A DNA stretch of 64,000 bases from Pempheris klunzingeri (GCF_042242105.1 NC_092013.1:7420730-7484729); one strand, 5' to 3'. Shown: positions 47,591 to 61,213, numbered from the stretch's first letter. Translations and numbers: made by a program. The notes: generated from the sequence alone by a model not told the origin.

Positions 47591-49845
47591 ACCTTCATGA
47601 TCGTCAGCCACAGAACTGGATTTGTTGCTAACCTTGTAATATGGCGACTTTTTTTTTATTTGTGACTTTTATCATTAAAGCGCATTACCTCTCCGGTTGT
47701 ATATCTTACCATACGATGCGCCATTAGCCAGAAGAAGGTCTTACTCGGAGTGACAAACCCCGTGTTTCCACATTTCTAGTGAAGCTAGCTAAGTAAAGCT
47801 AACCTAGCTAAGTCTGGTTAGCTAACGATGCTCGCTGCGTGATGACAGACAGCAGCGTCTGAGTGTGAAATCAGAGGTGGCTTGTTATCAACATAAAGTC
47901 GACCACGTTTTCTGACCGGGCCTGACGATGTGTTATCAAATCAACGAGGGTTTCAGAGTCAAGTCAATTATTTTCATTACGGTGGTCTCCTAGCTAGCTA
48001 GCTAGTCGTTAGCCGACTTCGGTTTCTCAAAATAAAAGCTCTGTTTTCAAAATAAAAGCTCAGATTAGATATTTAGTGGATGGTGTCAAACTATTTTTTT
48101 TTATTTAAGAGATGTGAGATACACAAACTAAATTTTAACATCAGCTCTGCAACAGGTTCTTTTTGGGGGAAGCAGCATCCAACTGCAAATTTATGATGAA
48201 GGTTGGACTTTAACCCTTAAACTTGTTTCAACATTAGAAATGTAGATGTCTTTACTTTTTACTTGCGTGCGTTTCTTTTTTTCATACTTGTTTGATCATT
48301 ACTGGGGTGAACGTGTAATTTAGAATTTCATAGCCAGTGACTGCTTCACTGCACTTGTTATGCATAAATAAAGAACCTGTAAACTTGCTCAGTGTATAGA
48401 TAAAAGATAGTTTATTCTAATGTGATTGAGGATGGTTGATTTGTTTGTGTGTAAACCTTTTTCACAGCAGACACTCGTCAGACTTCATTGCAGGAAAAGT
48501 AAAGGTGAAACAAATGTAATTAACGGTGGCTCAGTTTCATCACGTGTCAGAGTGGGCCATAGCAGTGAACCAGTATGCATATGACCAGCACCCTGGAATA
48601 AGACCATCTTAATGGAGTGCAGAAGTTTTTAGTGTTGTAACTTATCCCTGTGCTTTTTCCTGCTATGAGAAGTCAAAAAGTCTTCTGTGTAAAAGATCTG
48701 ACACTGAGACTATTATTAGGTTTTCCAAAGCACTTAATAATAAACTAGATATTGATGTGTGTTTTGTTCGTAATCCAACTCTACTCAACACTTAATCTAT
48801 TTGACTGGGCTGAGAGATATAATGAGTTAGGAGTTATTTACATTACCATAATATCATTAGATCTTCATGCTCATTTATTTTTCTTTGTTTCTGAGGAACA
48901 ATAAAGGTTCCACTTTGGTGGAATTGCTTGGAAGGAGCTCAGCTGGTTGCACAGCAGTACATTTCATTGGCATGGACTCATGGCTGATTTCCTTTGTACC
49001 ATTTTGAAAAACACTGCAAGATTTAACACTGTGGTGTTGTTATAGGCCAGGCACCCATCTGTGATAGTACGGCATAGTAATATTTTCCCTCGTCCTCCCA
49101 GAAGAGGGAACTAGAGGCTTTCTTCTTGTGTAGTCACATTTCCATATTGCAGCTCCCGGCGAGCCTCTGGACGAAAACAGTAGGACGGCGGCATGAGGTT
49201 TCAGATTTTTCTGTTGTGAATGACAGCTCACAGTCAGCCTCAATGCATCACTAAATTTGATAACTGGCTCATGTAGCAACTGTATAAGCTGTTTTCAATA
49301 AGTCCTGTTATTTTTGTGCTTTATGACGTCTAAGAACTATAGGAGTCCAGGAACAGCTTCCACCCCCTCTTGGCCATCTTCTGAGGAATTATAAAAAGAA
49401 AAATAACCTTTGGTCTCTTAAGTAAATATTTGAAGAAGACAAAGGAATTCCATCAATGCCCAAGATTTGCTGCAATATAAAACTTTGAAGACAAGAAAGA
49501 GAAATGTTTGTTTTAGTGAAAGCTCGTGAGCTAAACCATAAGTGACACGTAAAACCACTTCTGTATGTCCTTTACTTCTACAACTGTTAGAACATTAAGA
49601 CCTCTCAAACACCCGCATGCTTTCTGTAGAATTAAAAAAATATATATCTGTATAGTATAATTACTGGATGTTTTATTATTTGTATATTATTAAGACCCAC
49701 AGCAAATATGAAAATTAAGTACATTTACTCAAGTACTTCACTTTTGTAGCTTTGTGGTACTTGTAAAGCTTAACTTTGTGTCAGACAGTAATAACTCCAC
49801 TACTTTTAACAGCTGTAGATAAAACTTATTCAAACACGTTGCATA
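47591..49845. other. Intergenic region right of the tRNA
   Basis: No coding exon recognised. At 47780-48010 there is a GCTAGCTAA-rich segment, including (TAGC)4 at about 47991-48006, of the type often seen near fish promoters, but no exon with splice sites could be attached to it. A perfect 17-base direct repeat 'caaaataaaagctc' type lies at 48028-48063. Confidence 0.5.
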
Positions 49846-49849
49846 CATG

Positions 49850-51625
49850 GACCAGTTACAGCATGAGAATAAAATAAAATAGTACCTTACACCATAGGTC
49901 AGTGCAGGACAGGGGAAGACAGTATGACATTGTATTACAAATTACAGTCTAAAACAGTACATAGAGGGGGAAAAAGAGAGAGCGGGATGGTACAAAACAG
50001 TGAAATGGAGGCATAAAGGCAGGATGTGAGCCAGAGATTTTTGGTTATAAATTTAACGGTCTGATGGCATTGAGCACGACACTACCCCGAACCTGTTGGC
50101 TCTGGAAATAATACTCTGGTAATGTTTTCCACAAAGAGACTGCATATTTTGTGGCTTGTGGATAAGTGTGGTCTTGGATGATTCTGCAGGCCTCCTTCAA
50201 GTGTCTCCTGCGGTAAATGCCCCGGCGGGTCGGCCGTTTATTGCCTGTGAGAAACTATGCTGTTTACATCACCTGCTGTAGAGCTTTACAAGGGTGGTGC
50301 AGCCTGGACACCACACAGTGATGCAGCTGCCACAGATCCTCTCAGCGAAGCATGTGTAGAAGGTTGCGAGGATCTACGGAGACATGCTGAATTTACATGT
50401 CAACATTACTCAGTATTGCTGATCCAAAGGAATCTGAAACTGCTGACTCTCCCCACTTAAGGCATATTGATGAGATGACGATCTTTCCTCCTCCTCCACA
50501 ATTACCAAGATGTCCTGGCACCACACTCAAGGGTCTCACCTCTACCTTTTATGTACCCTCATCACTGTCAAACACGTTTAAAAGCACGCACGCGATACCG
50601 AGAGACATCGAAAGAAATAAAATAATGACCTTAAATGTGCTCCATTCATCTGAATATTTTTAAACATCTGTTTACAAGAAGCTGGCAAGGAATTTTGAGG
50701 CATCCCTACCATATTTTTTGAACCAAGACTGACATATTTTAAGTATATTCAGAATTTAATGTTTTATGAGAAACCTGTTAATACTCACTTTGAACATGTA
50801 TCTGAATTTTAGAAATATCCTTGTGTTCAGCAGATGTTTCAGAAATCAGGTTATTACAGAAAGCCAGAGATGATCAGATGATCCTCTTTCATGAAACTCT
50901 TACATAAGTGACTGTGCTGATGGCTGCGGTGTCATTCTCAAACAGATACAAGTGGGACTGTGCGGTGCCACACAGTTAAGTGCGATCAGGGAGTACTGGC
51001 ACGGGCCTGAGTGCTGAGAGTGAGCGGAGGAAGTGCCAGTTTTCACCACCAGTGGCCTGCCTGTCAGCAAGTCTAAGATTCAGTTGCACATGGTGCTGCT
51101 CAAGCCTGGTCCCTGAGGATGAGGAATGGTACTGATCGCTGTGCTATGATCAACAGGAATCTCTTATGCATGTTCCTCTTTATGCCTAGATGTGACAGGG
51201 CGGTGTGGGGTTGAGTTGATGTCATCCTCAGCTGATCTGTTCACTGGAGACTCTCTAGATTGCTCGGAGGAAGTGAGTCTATGTGGGTTTTGACCAGCAG
51301 CCCGAGGCATCCTATGATGACAGGCCTAAGTGGAACAGGGTGGTAGTCCCTCAGGCAGGATATTATGGGTTTCAAAGACAACAACAGCATGAATTCATGC
51401 TGTATTTCACTTTAGCATCACACACTGGAGCAAGCAAACACTGAGAGTATCTACTAAGACGTCTGCCAGCTGATCAGCACATGCTTTCAGAATCTGGCCG
51501 GAGATGCTCTCAGGTGCTTCAAGTGGGTTGGTGCACCTGAGCGCTCTAAAACATACTGGGTTGTTCTCAAAACATTCGTAGCATGCGTTCAGCTCGTTTT
51601 GAAGGGGGACAGGCACATGTGACGC
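49850..51625 (-). mobile_element. Degenerate LINE (non-LTR retrotransposon) fragment
   Basis: On the minus strand, 51406-51616 reads ILKACADQLADVLVD, preceded by NPLEAPESISG. This matches the fish LINE reverse-transcriptase motif of the form GPD-x-IPGRVLK-CADQLADV. Further 3' on that strand, 51290-50905 retains non-coding traces of the same reverse transcriptase ('ccctcaggcagg', 'tccctgaggatgaggaatgg'). The 50450-49850 part resembles the downstream end ('gcgaggatctacggagacatgctgaattt', 'gcctccttcaagtgtctcctgcgg'). All frames are broken by stops and a stretch is missing near 50460-50900. It looks L2/CR1-like, but the clade is not settled. Confidence 0.72.
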
Positions 51626-53366
51626 ACAGCTGGGGTTCCCTTTATGGCTCTGCGATTGTCCTCAGACCACCAAAGCTGCTTCTAAGTAATTGATAAAGCC
51701 AAGAAAGATTTTAGACACATCATGTTTCATCACATATTTATTTATTTATTGGAGATTAAATAGCTTACTGTTATATTTCTTGTCTTATGTGATGTGCGTA
51801 GACCTGATGGAGATGAGTGTGTGTGCATGTGTTTTAGTTTCACTGCATTGTGGTCAGAATAACAACATCATTTTGCACCATAATGGACAAACATTCCACC
51901 CTACAATAAATGCGCCTCTTCTAAATCTGCAGCCAGACTACTGCACAGATGTGTACGCCCACATGTTGTTTACACCTCCTCTACTGCCCATTTGCACCAC
52001 AGAAGAGCCTAAAGCCACATCTGTCAGTCCATAGGGCACGTATGCCAGTATGCGCTCTGTTACTATGCCAGTTATTTATGTCTCTGCATCAGTGCCATGC
52101 AGACTAATTCCCGTAGTTTTAGTGGGTCAAGTGTTTCTGATTTATGATTTCCACTCTCCTAGTTTCCGACCAGCAAGCCAGCTCGCTGTGAAGGGCCGGA
52201 GCATCTGAGGACACAAAATGGCTGGCCGGGATACATGTCTGACATGGGTGTTGTGGAGCCAAATAAATCCCTGTTAGCAAAACGGCTTGATCCTGTGCTG
52301 GTGCCAGACTTGGAGACCGCCCAAGCCACAGGACAAGGATCAACTCTCCATGCGCATGAACCTAACACCCACACACTTTACTACTAGTTACTGCACATGA
52401 ATCAACAGTTAATAAGGTTGTGACACATGTATATGGTGCTCGAGGGCTCGGGACAAGACAGAATACAAAAATGGATGTAAATACATCAGTAGACGGCACT
52501 GGCCTCTGCACATACGTGCTTGTGTTTTATGATGTGGCCCTAATTGTTGAGTGGTCTGTACTCTTTAAGCCACACAGCGGGTACATAATGTCTGACTGTC
52601 TAATGTGGGGCGGACTGGAATATTTAGGGAATGTTTGTTGTGAAAATTCTTGTCGTTTTGGAGGCGAGGCAGCGCTGGCAGGAGATTTAGAAAGCAGTGT
52701 ACAACATGCTGTAGCTCCGGCACTGTGCTGACTGTCAGATCAATGCAGGGGATAAATGGAGGACTAGTGGGAGTGCAAAAATACCTGAAACACATTTGAT
52801 TAACAAAGCGGAGGCGACTACATTGCTTATAAATACATTTTGCAGATTATGAGAGGTGTAGGTGCCATTAACTACATCTGTTTAAGCACTTGGATCATTT
52901 CTTTTCAATCAATCAATGCTTTTAAATTATTGATTAAATATATTATTATTGATTAAATTAAAGACCAAAATAAAGAGTATTTACAGAGGGTATAGAAATA
53001 GTAGAGTGGTAACACTCTGTATTCTAAAGTTTAAAATAAATCTGTTACAGCTATTATTTGATACAAAAAACACCTGACTTGGCCTTGTAAAAAAATCCGA
53101 AATTAATATCTACTGTTTGAAAGGCAGCTTCTGTTATATCATCAAGAAATTCTCAATAAATTGTATTAAATGCGTGTTCTCTTTATGGTCTCCCTCCAGT
53201 TTTCAGGCTGCCGCAGGAGTAAAGAACGATTAAGTTGGAAGAGGATATACGGACCGGATGGGGCCCTCCTCTCTCTTTCCCTCTCCCCTTCGTATCTGTC
53301 GCCTTTAGTGTGTTTACATTACAGACACACCCCTGACCTTCACCCAGGCCCCCTCCGCTGGCCCCA

Positions 53367-53419
<53 letters not shown>

Positions 53420-53880
53420 ACAATCACCATTTACACCACTCTTAAATGTGCACACAGCAGTGAATGAACAGCCATCATCTGCATAAATAGGTGAAAAGGT
53501 TTTACCTTGGTGAAGAGCACAGCATATCGGTACCTTTTGCCCAGTGTGTTCGTGTAGTGGAGTTGTTTAATTGTCTATTTTTAGCATACTCGGCCATCTC
53601 TCATGCATTGCAAATGTATGGCAAGATTCGCCATGCAGCGGAATTGCTTTCCAGCCTACCACCGTACTGCAGAGTAGACACACCCCTCCAACACACACGC
53701 CTCACTGCACACATTTGCAAAGTGTCAAAGAAACAACGAAGCAAAATGCATCAAATTGCAGATTTAAGAGCCGGCAGGGCTCGTGTTATCATATCAGGTG
53801 CGTGATATCGACGGTGGTGGTGTTGTGGTTTATTTAAAATTCAAATATGGGGATGAAAGCCTGCAGCTGCAACACAAAGA
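51626..53880. other. Intergenic region before the right-hand CpG island
   Basis: AT-rich, no recognisable exon. Contains one long CA repeat at 53368-53418. Small open stretches (e.g. 51690-52034, 52420-52731) show no homology that I recognise. Confidence 0.5.
53368..53418. repeat. (AC)25 microsatellite
   Basis: Perfect AC run of about 51 bases, one of the longest in the window, 0.5 kb before the right-hand CpG island. Confidence 0.97.
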
Positions 53881-54811
53881 CACTCCGGTGCGCGAGAAAA
53901 ACACGACCTCGACGGGACGGTTTCCGCCTATTGAGGCACTGCACCGCGTCTGAAGTGAGCGCGGTGATCCCCCACACCGCGTGTCCGTGGATCAGACGCG
54001 AAACGTTGTTGCTTTAAACCTCACGCGGTCAAAGTTGTTTACCTCTTCGTTACCTCTGACGTCACGACACACCCCTGTTTGAGGGGGCGGGTCCTCGCCT
54101 TACGGGCACCGGAACTGACCAACCAGAGCAGGGCTTGGTCGGAGTCTCACCAATCACAAGACGGGAGACTGCCGAGCCCTCCTGTGATTGGCTAGTGGAG
54201 GGGCTGGGGGGGAAATCCCTCTTTCCCGTAGAGGTCCTGAAGAGGGGGCGGTGCATAACAAAAAGTAATGGCCATCTATTAGGGTCCTGAAGAAGGAGGG
54301 GTGTTTCTTGTCGGACTACCGTAGGTGAGATTGAGTTTTCTTCATGTTAGTGCGTACGTTTGCCCGTGAGTGATACCCAGCAGCGCCTCGACCGTTTCCC
54401 CCCGTTGGATGTCCGTTGGCCGCGGCCGGAGAACGGTTAATACGCGGGCTGAACTTGGTGCTGCGTTTTAGGGTTAAAGCAGCAGGCTAGCCACGCTAAC
54501 GTTAGCTAACGTTACTACCAGCGCCGCGGTGTGTGTGTGAGTGTGTGTGTGTGAGAGTGTGTGAGTGTGTGAGTGAGTGAGAGAGAGCCAGCGTCTGGAA
54601 AGGGCGTACGAGTTTGACGTTTTCTCTCCCCTCAAGTCCCCCTCACATTTCTGAGTTTAGCACAACGCGGTCCCCTCGTCCCAGAGCTACGTTAACCCTC
54701 CCGGTGAACATGGAGGAGACGCACTTTGCAAGAGCATGAAGGCGGCGAGAAACGGCGAGTGAAAGAGGATTAAAAAGCAACTCGGTCTTGATGGGGGAAA
54801 AGTTGAGCTGA
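53880..54811 (+). promoter_or_regulatory. CpG-island promoter and probable untranslated exon 1 of a third gene
   Basis: CpG density rises sharply from 53880. It includes GGGGGCGG (54083, 54245) and CCAATCA/ATTGG boxes (54149-54190), GCTAACGTTAGCTAACGTTA (54497-54516) and a TG/GA run (54529-54590). The island ends in 'gttgagctgag' followed by the donor GTATGAAA at 54812. ATGs in this leader (54711, 54736, 54791) each hit a stop within a few codons, so the exon is probably untranslated with short upstream ORFs. The gene's identity is unknown. Confidence 0.6.
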
Positions 54812-55110
54812 GGTATGAAACTCGCATGCACAGGAGGAATGTTAAAGTCGAGACTTGAGTTTATTGTAATTTATGTTGCTCAAGCCCGTATTAAAACAGG
54901 TTTGGCTTGTCAGTTTGTGTCTGTTTAATCACCGTGTTTGCCAACCTACTTGCCTCATTGCTAAGGTTAGTTATATGATGACCATTGAGTGTGTATGTTG
55001 CTGTTGAAAATAATTCAGTGTTACATAAACAGAGCAACTCCAGGTCAGGTACCAGAGTATAGGCCCACTCAGTGACTTGCGACATGCCTTTTTGCTTTTG
55101 TATTGAACAG

Positions 55111-55184
55111 GATTAACAACTTGGGATAAACTGAAGAAAGGTTTCAAGTCTTACCTATTGTACAAGGGCATGTTAAGACCTCAG
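55111..55184 (+). other. Candidate second exon of the third gene (74 nt)
   Basis: A pyrimidine-rich acceptor (ctttttgcttttgtattgaacag, ending 55110) and a strong donor (CTCAG|GTGAGA at 55184) bracket a segment unusually unlike its AT-rich surroundings. One frame is open throughout (TTWDKLKKGFKSYLLYKG...) but is closed by TGA at the joined exon 1 end, so translation could begin only at the internal ATG at 55170 (MLRPQ...) or beyond the window. The exon may therefore be wholly 5' UTR. No homology recognised. Confidence 0.45.
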
Positions 55185-58182
55185 GTGAGACATCTTTCTT
55201 TTTAGACATACCCCGTGCACTCCTCTATATTGATAATTAGTCTTGTAAAAAAAAAAAAAAAAAAAATGCACCATGTAATTGTCTAGTCACATGTTATTAC
55301 ATCCTACTTTATGTTGCCTGTAAGTTACACATTTTTGCACAGACTTCCTGGGATTGTCGCTGTCTTGTGATTGCACAACTACGATACTGTTGTTCTTAGA
55401 CATACATTCACTTTCTTCATAAATCCCTGAAGAACAAGCTAGTGAGTAATATGTGTACTGTTTTCATTATTATAAGACGTAACACCAGCACACTGAAGCG
55501 AAGGCATTTGCATTTTTCTGAATTGGAAACGTCAGTACTTTTTAGACTTTGGTTAACTTAATTTGACCTGTCAATATTTGACCTAAATCAGCCTGAAACT
55601 TAAAGGACGTAGGCCTGACTTTACAGGCTGTGTAATGAACTCTGCAGGACTGCAAAGGAATTCATCAATACACTCGAGTTAGATACCCTGTTTTTCTGTC
55701 CAAATGACACCAGTATATCATACAAATGCAGAGTGAAAATTCCCCCTTAAGTTTCAAATGTTAAATTACAAAAATTACCCCTATTCGCCCACATTTTTAT
55801 TGTTTTTAAACTCGTGATAAAACAGTGATAAGCTGCAGTAATCTCAGCTACTCAATGCAGAATGCAGCTCTCTTGTCATTATAACGCACCGTGACAATTC
55901 GCCTGCGTGACACCATGCACTGCAATTTATCCGAGCATGGAATGAGTTCTCTGTGGTTTTCACAAACACAGTTGCCAGGTAGAATCATTTACATTTCTAA
56001 AAGTGTATTTTAACACCATAAACACGCGCTTCATAGTCATGGAGAACTGTGCCACTGGCTGATAATGACATCATTAATTACTACGGGCGTCTTGTCTGTC
56101 CCGCGTCTGAAATTTTAACAGCCGCCAGCTCTTCACTCTCTGCTGCTCATCACCTGAAGGGACCAAATACAGCCAGAATATTTATATTTCTACCTATGTT
56201 CCCAGTGAGCCTTCTACAATAATTCTCACACATATCCATTTCTGTTTATGAAACAGTGTGACTCTTGAAGAATAGCTGGTGTGATGTTGTTTTAATATCA
56301 GCATGTTTAAAAAAAAAAAAAAAAAAATGAATGGGGTTTCCCTTCTCAACAGCTCAGTGATCAAGATCACATATGTTGTGAATTTATATGTCTTGGACAT
56401 TTACGAGAGAACCTGTATTATTTGGGACAGAACAGCAGACTCAACCCAAATGAGGACCAGGCATGCTTCAGGATTTCAATCAGTTTTCAATTAATTTGTC
56501 AGTAGAACGGAGTGCAGACCGGCCATGTGAAGCCACGAAATGTGGCTCTGTTTGTGTCTTTCTTGATTGTAACTGTGGCAGGTCGTCCATGGAGCTGTGT
56601 GCTGTGGTGATGGTACAGTCCATTAGGTCTCCCATATAGTGAAATACCCCGCCCCCTCTCCCCTTTCGTGACTACAGTAATTGGTTGCTTCCTCTCACAT
56701 TTCACCCTATAGAAAGAAAGAGGCTGCTGTACTTAACTGTGAAGACCTACTTGTATGTGCTCTGTGCATGCGTGCTGTTTGCCACATACTGTATGTTCAG
56801 TTGCCTTTGAGACTAATGAAGTGTTAACTTCCCCCTAATGTCTTCGGGTCCTCAATTAGCTCCTGTGATTGATGGTTTCTAGGCCAAACACATCACGCAG
56901 GTAATATTTGTTGTATATGGAGCGCAAGTCATGCAGAAAAGAGTCTTCTTGGAAACCAAAATATATGTCACTGATAGATATCTAGGGCAGTGGGTGTATT
57001 TTTGATGTATATCCAGAGGTTTTCTTGTTTTTCTTTGATTAATTTCAGTTTATAACTAGATAGTAGATTCTATTTTAGTACAGATGTTTATTTTTTTCCT
57101 TTCAAAAGTAGATTTTTTTTTTTTTTAAATGTCACATCATAAAATGTTTTTTAAGAGAAGTATTTCCTGAAAGAGAGACAGCATTTTATGGCCGTTATAT
57201 AACTTTGACTTAGACTAAGAACATTTGCACCCACCTCACCCACATGTCTGTTGTCTGTCCGGCTCTGTCCCGTCGACTCTCTGCGTGCACGGCTATATGT
57301 GCTTCAGAATGTGCATTCTCTGTCAAATTCAGCATAGACATAAACAGGACTTTTGGTGTGTGTTTGAGTGGGCCTCTCCCTGCCTCGTCTCTTTCCCCTC
57401 TCCAGAGTCCAGCAAGGGGCCCAGCATAAGGGGGCAGGCTGCCGTCACTGCCTCTCTCTCCCCTTGCAGGCCAGCACTGGGGCCTGGACAGGGGGGCGGG
57501 GGGTGGTGGTGGTGCAGAGACCATAGGGTTGGACACGGGACATGGGACCCCCCACCCCTTCCACCCCAGTTTAGCCCATCCTGTGTGGGGCACAGGTCAC
57601 CTTGTCATGTGCTATTACGGCTGCTGTAACATGCTCCCTGTGATCGTAGGAAAAGAGCATGAGATAGACCCGTGGAGGCTGCGAGAGGGAGAGTGAGTGA
57701 GAGAGGGAGGGAGGGAAGGGAGAGGAGAGGACAGGACTGGACTAGTCTGCTCAGCCAGTTGTTTAGCTGCATTACAGACTCAGTTTGTCTACTTTGTTGT
57801 TGTAAGGTCCACATTGTCTCTTTCTGTCCATTGTTCTCCTTCCTCTATCTGTCCTCCCAATGTTTTTTTTTTTTCCTCAAGGAAATTTCTAAACTCTAAC
57901 CAGATTTGAATTAAACTTCTGTCACAAATCCCAGATCATGTTTTCTTTCAATGGCCCTTGTTTTCCCCACTTTCCTCATCCTCTAAATGTCCACTTTTCA
58001 TTCCCTTTTCTGCCATTATTATGAGCCTAGATGTACTTCGCATGAATTTCCAGTGTAGCCCGGCTCTCTCTGCAGCCCGGGTCATTCCAGATCTGATTTG
58101 TTTTATGTCTCTTCTGTACTCGTAGTGACCCAGCCCGAGTTATGCAGTAAAACACGTCGCTTTATGTTTTCTCCCTTCTCTA

Positions 58183-58207
58183 CCCCCCCCCCCCCCCCCC
58201 CCCCCCC
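58183..58207. repeat. Homopolymer C run (25 bases) in a pyrimidine-rich tract
   Basis: 25 consecutive C, followed by about 110 bases of T/C-rich DNA (58208-58325) ending in a T run. The opposite strand is a G25 run. Homopolymers of this length are prone to sequencing and assembly length error. Confidence 0.95.
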
Positions 58208-60171
58208 AACCCTCTCCACAACTTCTCCCTGTCTTTTCTCTCTGTCTCGTCACTCTCTCTCTCCATCTCGCTCTCTTTCCTCCTTTAAATCTTTCTCCCA
58301 CTCTCGCTCTCTTTTTTTTTTTTCCCCTTTAAGAGAAACTTTTGGCAGCATGGAACAATTTCAGAACCATTTGTGGGATTGCGTCATGTGATGTGGACGG
58401 AGGATGCTCATTGGACTGTCAGAGGGCCTCCTTCTCCCACTCAGGCGTTCCACAGCAATCCCTCTCTTTCTTCCAGTGCTGTTATAGGTCTGGATGTGAT
58501 TCTGACTCTGACTCTTATGTGTTGGGATGTGGTCTGTAAGCTCATTGCTGACATTCTTGGGACGTGATGCCAGAGGTTTTTTATTTCCCGCTTTCCCCTC
58601 TCTCCTCTGCATGTCCGTGTGCAGTTAAAATGATCCTTCCTTGAAAATGCTGTCTGGATCCTCCTCTTTACCCACTTTGTTATTTCTTGACCTGTCCTCA
58701 ATCACATTTCATTTCATCGGCCAGGCACTAATGGTACCACTTAATTAGGTTTGTTAGTCTGTGGGTGTTGGCTGAGGGTGGGCTTTATAACCACTTAATA
58801 TTGACTTTGATGAAAGTTAATCTAACATCTGGGCTTCGGTCCAAATCTTTTTCACAGCTGAGGTCTCGCTTATGTCTTTTCTGTAAGTCAAAGAGCACCT
58901 GACAAGGAAAACCAATGGCCACCTTCCTGTTTAGTAATCTTATACTTAGACAATGGCGCAACTGGAAATTAAATGGTGAGTAGAACAGAAGGAAATAAGC
59001 TACCTTTTTGGACTCCTGCCATGGTCCACCTTGGCACACATCCCTGTATGAATAGCCCACCATAGCTCAGACTTGGTGTAGTAGTAACTGCAGCAGCAAC
59101 TCAAGGATTCTTGAATGACTATATTCTAAGGACTGCACTCAATGTGTAACATCAGACATGAAGTGTTACTATTTCTCATATTAGCACCTACGGGTCTCTG
59201 CGCTCTGTTCCTCAGGTTCACACCATCTGTAGTCGAGACTTAATTTTGCATTGATTGACATCTAGTGTCAACTAATTAGAAGGTGCAAGTCGGAGGTATC
59301 CATTTGGGACACTGAGATGCAGATGGTGCAAATGATTTACACTGATAAATCTGATGTGCGTTGTGTCATTATGCAAACTTTGGTGGGTTATTCCTTCAAT
59401 TCCACCAGAATTCAAATTTTGCCAGGTGTTCATTAATAAATATTTCATCAGTAGACATTTTTGTGTAATGTATGTTAGGCTCAGATTATTAAAGATATTC
59501 TGTCATATAGCAAGATGAGTGCTTCTTCAGACATGTTGAGCTTAATTAAGTCTAATTAGTACAAGCGCTGGACCATTTTTCTTAAGAATTGACGACTGAT
59601 CAACTGTTGCACATGAAGGTTTCTGCAGGCAGTATCATGTCTTTAAATCCAACCAGGGTCCAGCTCCCATGTCTGTCCCTGGATTATGAGACACGTGTGT
59701 CATTTTAGCCATGATGTGAATAAATCAAAGGAGGAAAAGATGAGTCATCGCACCACTGCATGCTAAGTAGCACTTGTTCTCTCTCCTAGTTTGTTTGGTA
59801 AAAAGAAGGGGAAACTCCCTAGCCTCTTCTCCAGATACACCACCAAAATTGGGCTAATGTCTCTATTTTGCAGCTTTCACCACCGAGTTAAAATGACAAG
59901 CTTGAGTCAGTTTGCGGTACTGTGCATAATTACAGCAGGCCTCATCTCTTGCTCATCGGCCACTGCTGCTGTGTCAGTCAGACTCCCAAACTCCAGGCTG
60001 CCAGCACACATTGCCTTTCCTTCTTTTTATCACTCGATTTCTCAGGTCAGTCCATCAATAATTTCATATTTAAGGTTGATTCAGTTGCAGGGCGAAAGGT
60101 GCGTATTATACACTGCATGATCAATTTGTCTCTCAGCCTTTATCTGTAATATGCTTATTGTCAATACTTTT

Positions 60172-60495
60172 ACTAGAGCTGAAAATACTAGTTGATTCAT
60201 CGATTAGTTAATAGACAAATAGAAGAATCTGCAACTATTCAGTATTGAATCTGTTAAATCAAACATGATCGTAATAGTAGTTCCAGCTTCTGTCTTGTAG
60301 GGACTTGCTGTGTTTTTCTGTTTTTTTCGTAATTGGATATCTTTTGGGATTTGGAATCTTGGTTGGACAAAACAAGACATTTGGCCTCAGGAAATGGGAA
60401 ACAAATGTTCCCGATTTTCTGCCATTTTGTGGTTCAACTAATGAATTACTCATCAGATAAACTGATTTTAAAAATCATTATTCGCAGCCTTGGTT
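60172..60495 (-). repeat. Dispersed teleost repeat, family D, copy 2
   Basis: On the minus strand it contains 'caaatgtcttgttttgtccaaccaagattccaaatcccaaaagatat', the counterpart of 35745-35790, and ends in 'actaatcgatgaatcaact', a terminal AT-rich motif typical of the family. It is inverted relative to the copy in tns2. Confidence 0.65.
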
Positions 60496-61213
60496 ATGAC
60501 ATTGTGTCCTGGTCTTTAGTGTTATTACCCAGTGGATGAGCAGGTGGGTGTGGTGGGTGTCGTGTGGTGTTATCTGATCCATTCTGTGTCTTGCACCTAA
60601 AAGTCTTTAAGGCTAAAAGAGACTTGCTTTAACATTAGATATATCAATACCTACCTTTCTCGTTTATTTGGCCGGCTAACAGATATTCCCATTGCCGCAG
60701 GGACAACTAAACCACACACAGACGACACATAAAACAACAATCAGCCCCTTGATTTTAGAAAGGGGAGTGAAGCAACACCAACCGAAATAAATCGCACTAT
60801 AAATGTGAATCCAAGATGAAGAGTAAATTGCTTTTTCCCCTGATACTTCTCAAGATGAGAAGCTGTCAGACATTTGTTTATATTTAGCTAGTAATTGAAG
60901 TGGCTTACGAGTGTGTATTTTTAGCCATCTTTTTAAAACACAAAAAAAAGCCTCTTCATCGCAAGCTGCTTGTGTTGATCACTTCTCTCTGGGCCACTGC
61001 TGTGTGTCCACTCCTCATACTATTACTCTCTCACATCCGCAACAGCCAGCAGTGTGTGCTCTGTGACAAAGAGGTCACCCCTCCCCTACGCGCTGTAACC
61101 ATGAATATTTCCCTGTCTGTTTTTACTCCATCTCTCCAGCGTCCCCTCCACCCCACTCCTCCCTGGCCTGGTTGCCTCGTGCGTCCCTCTCTCCTCCTGC
61201 ACTGCTGTCTTTA

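Noticed and set aside
59791-60120. Lys-rich open frame (start FGKKKGKLPSLF) after a possible acceptor
   Set aside because: The acceptor is plausible but no matching donor or family was found, and the rest of the frame reads as intron.
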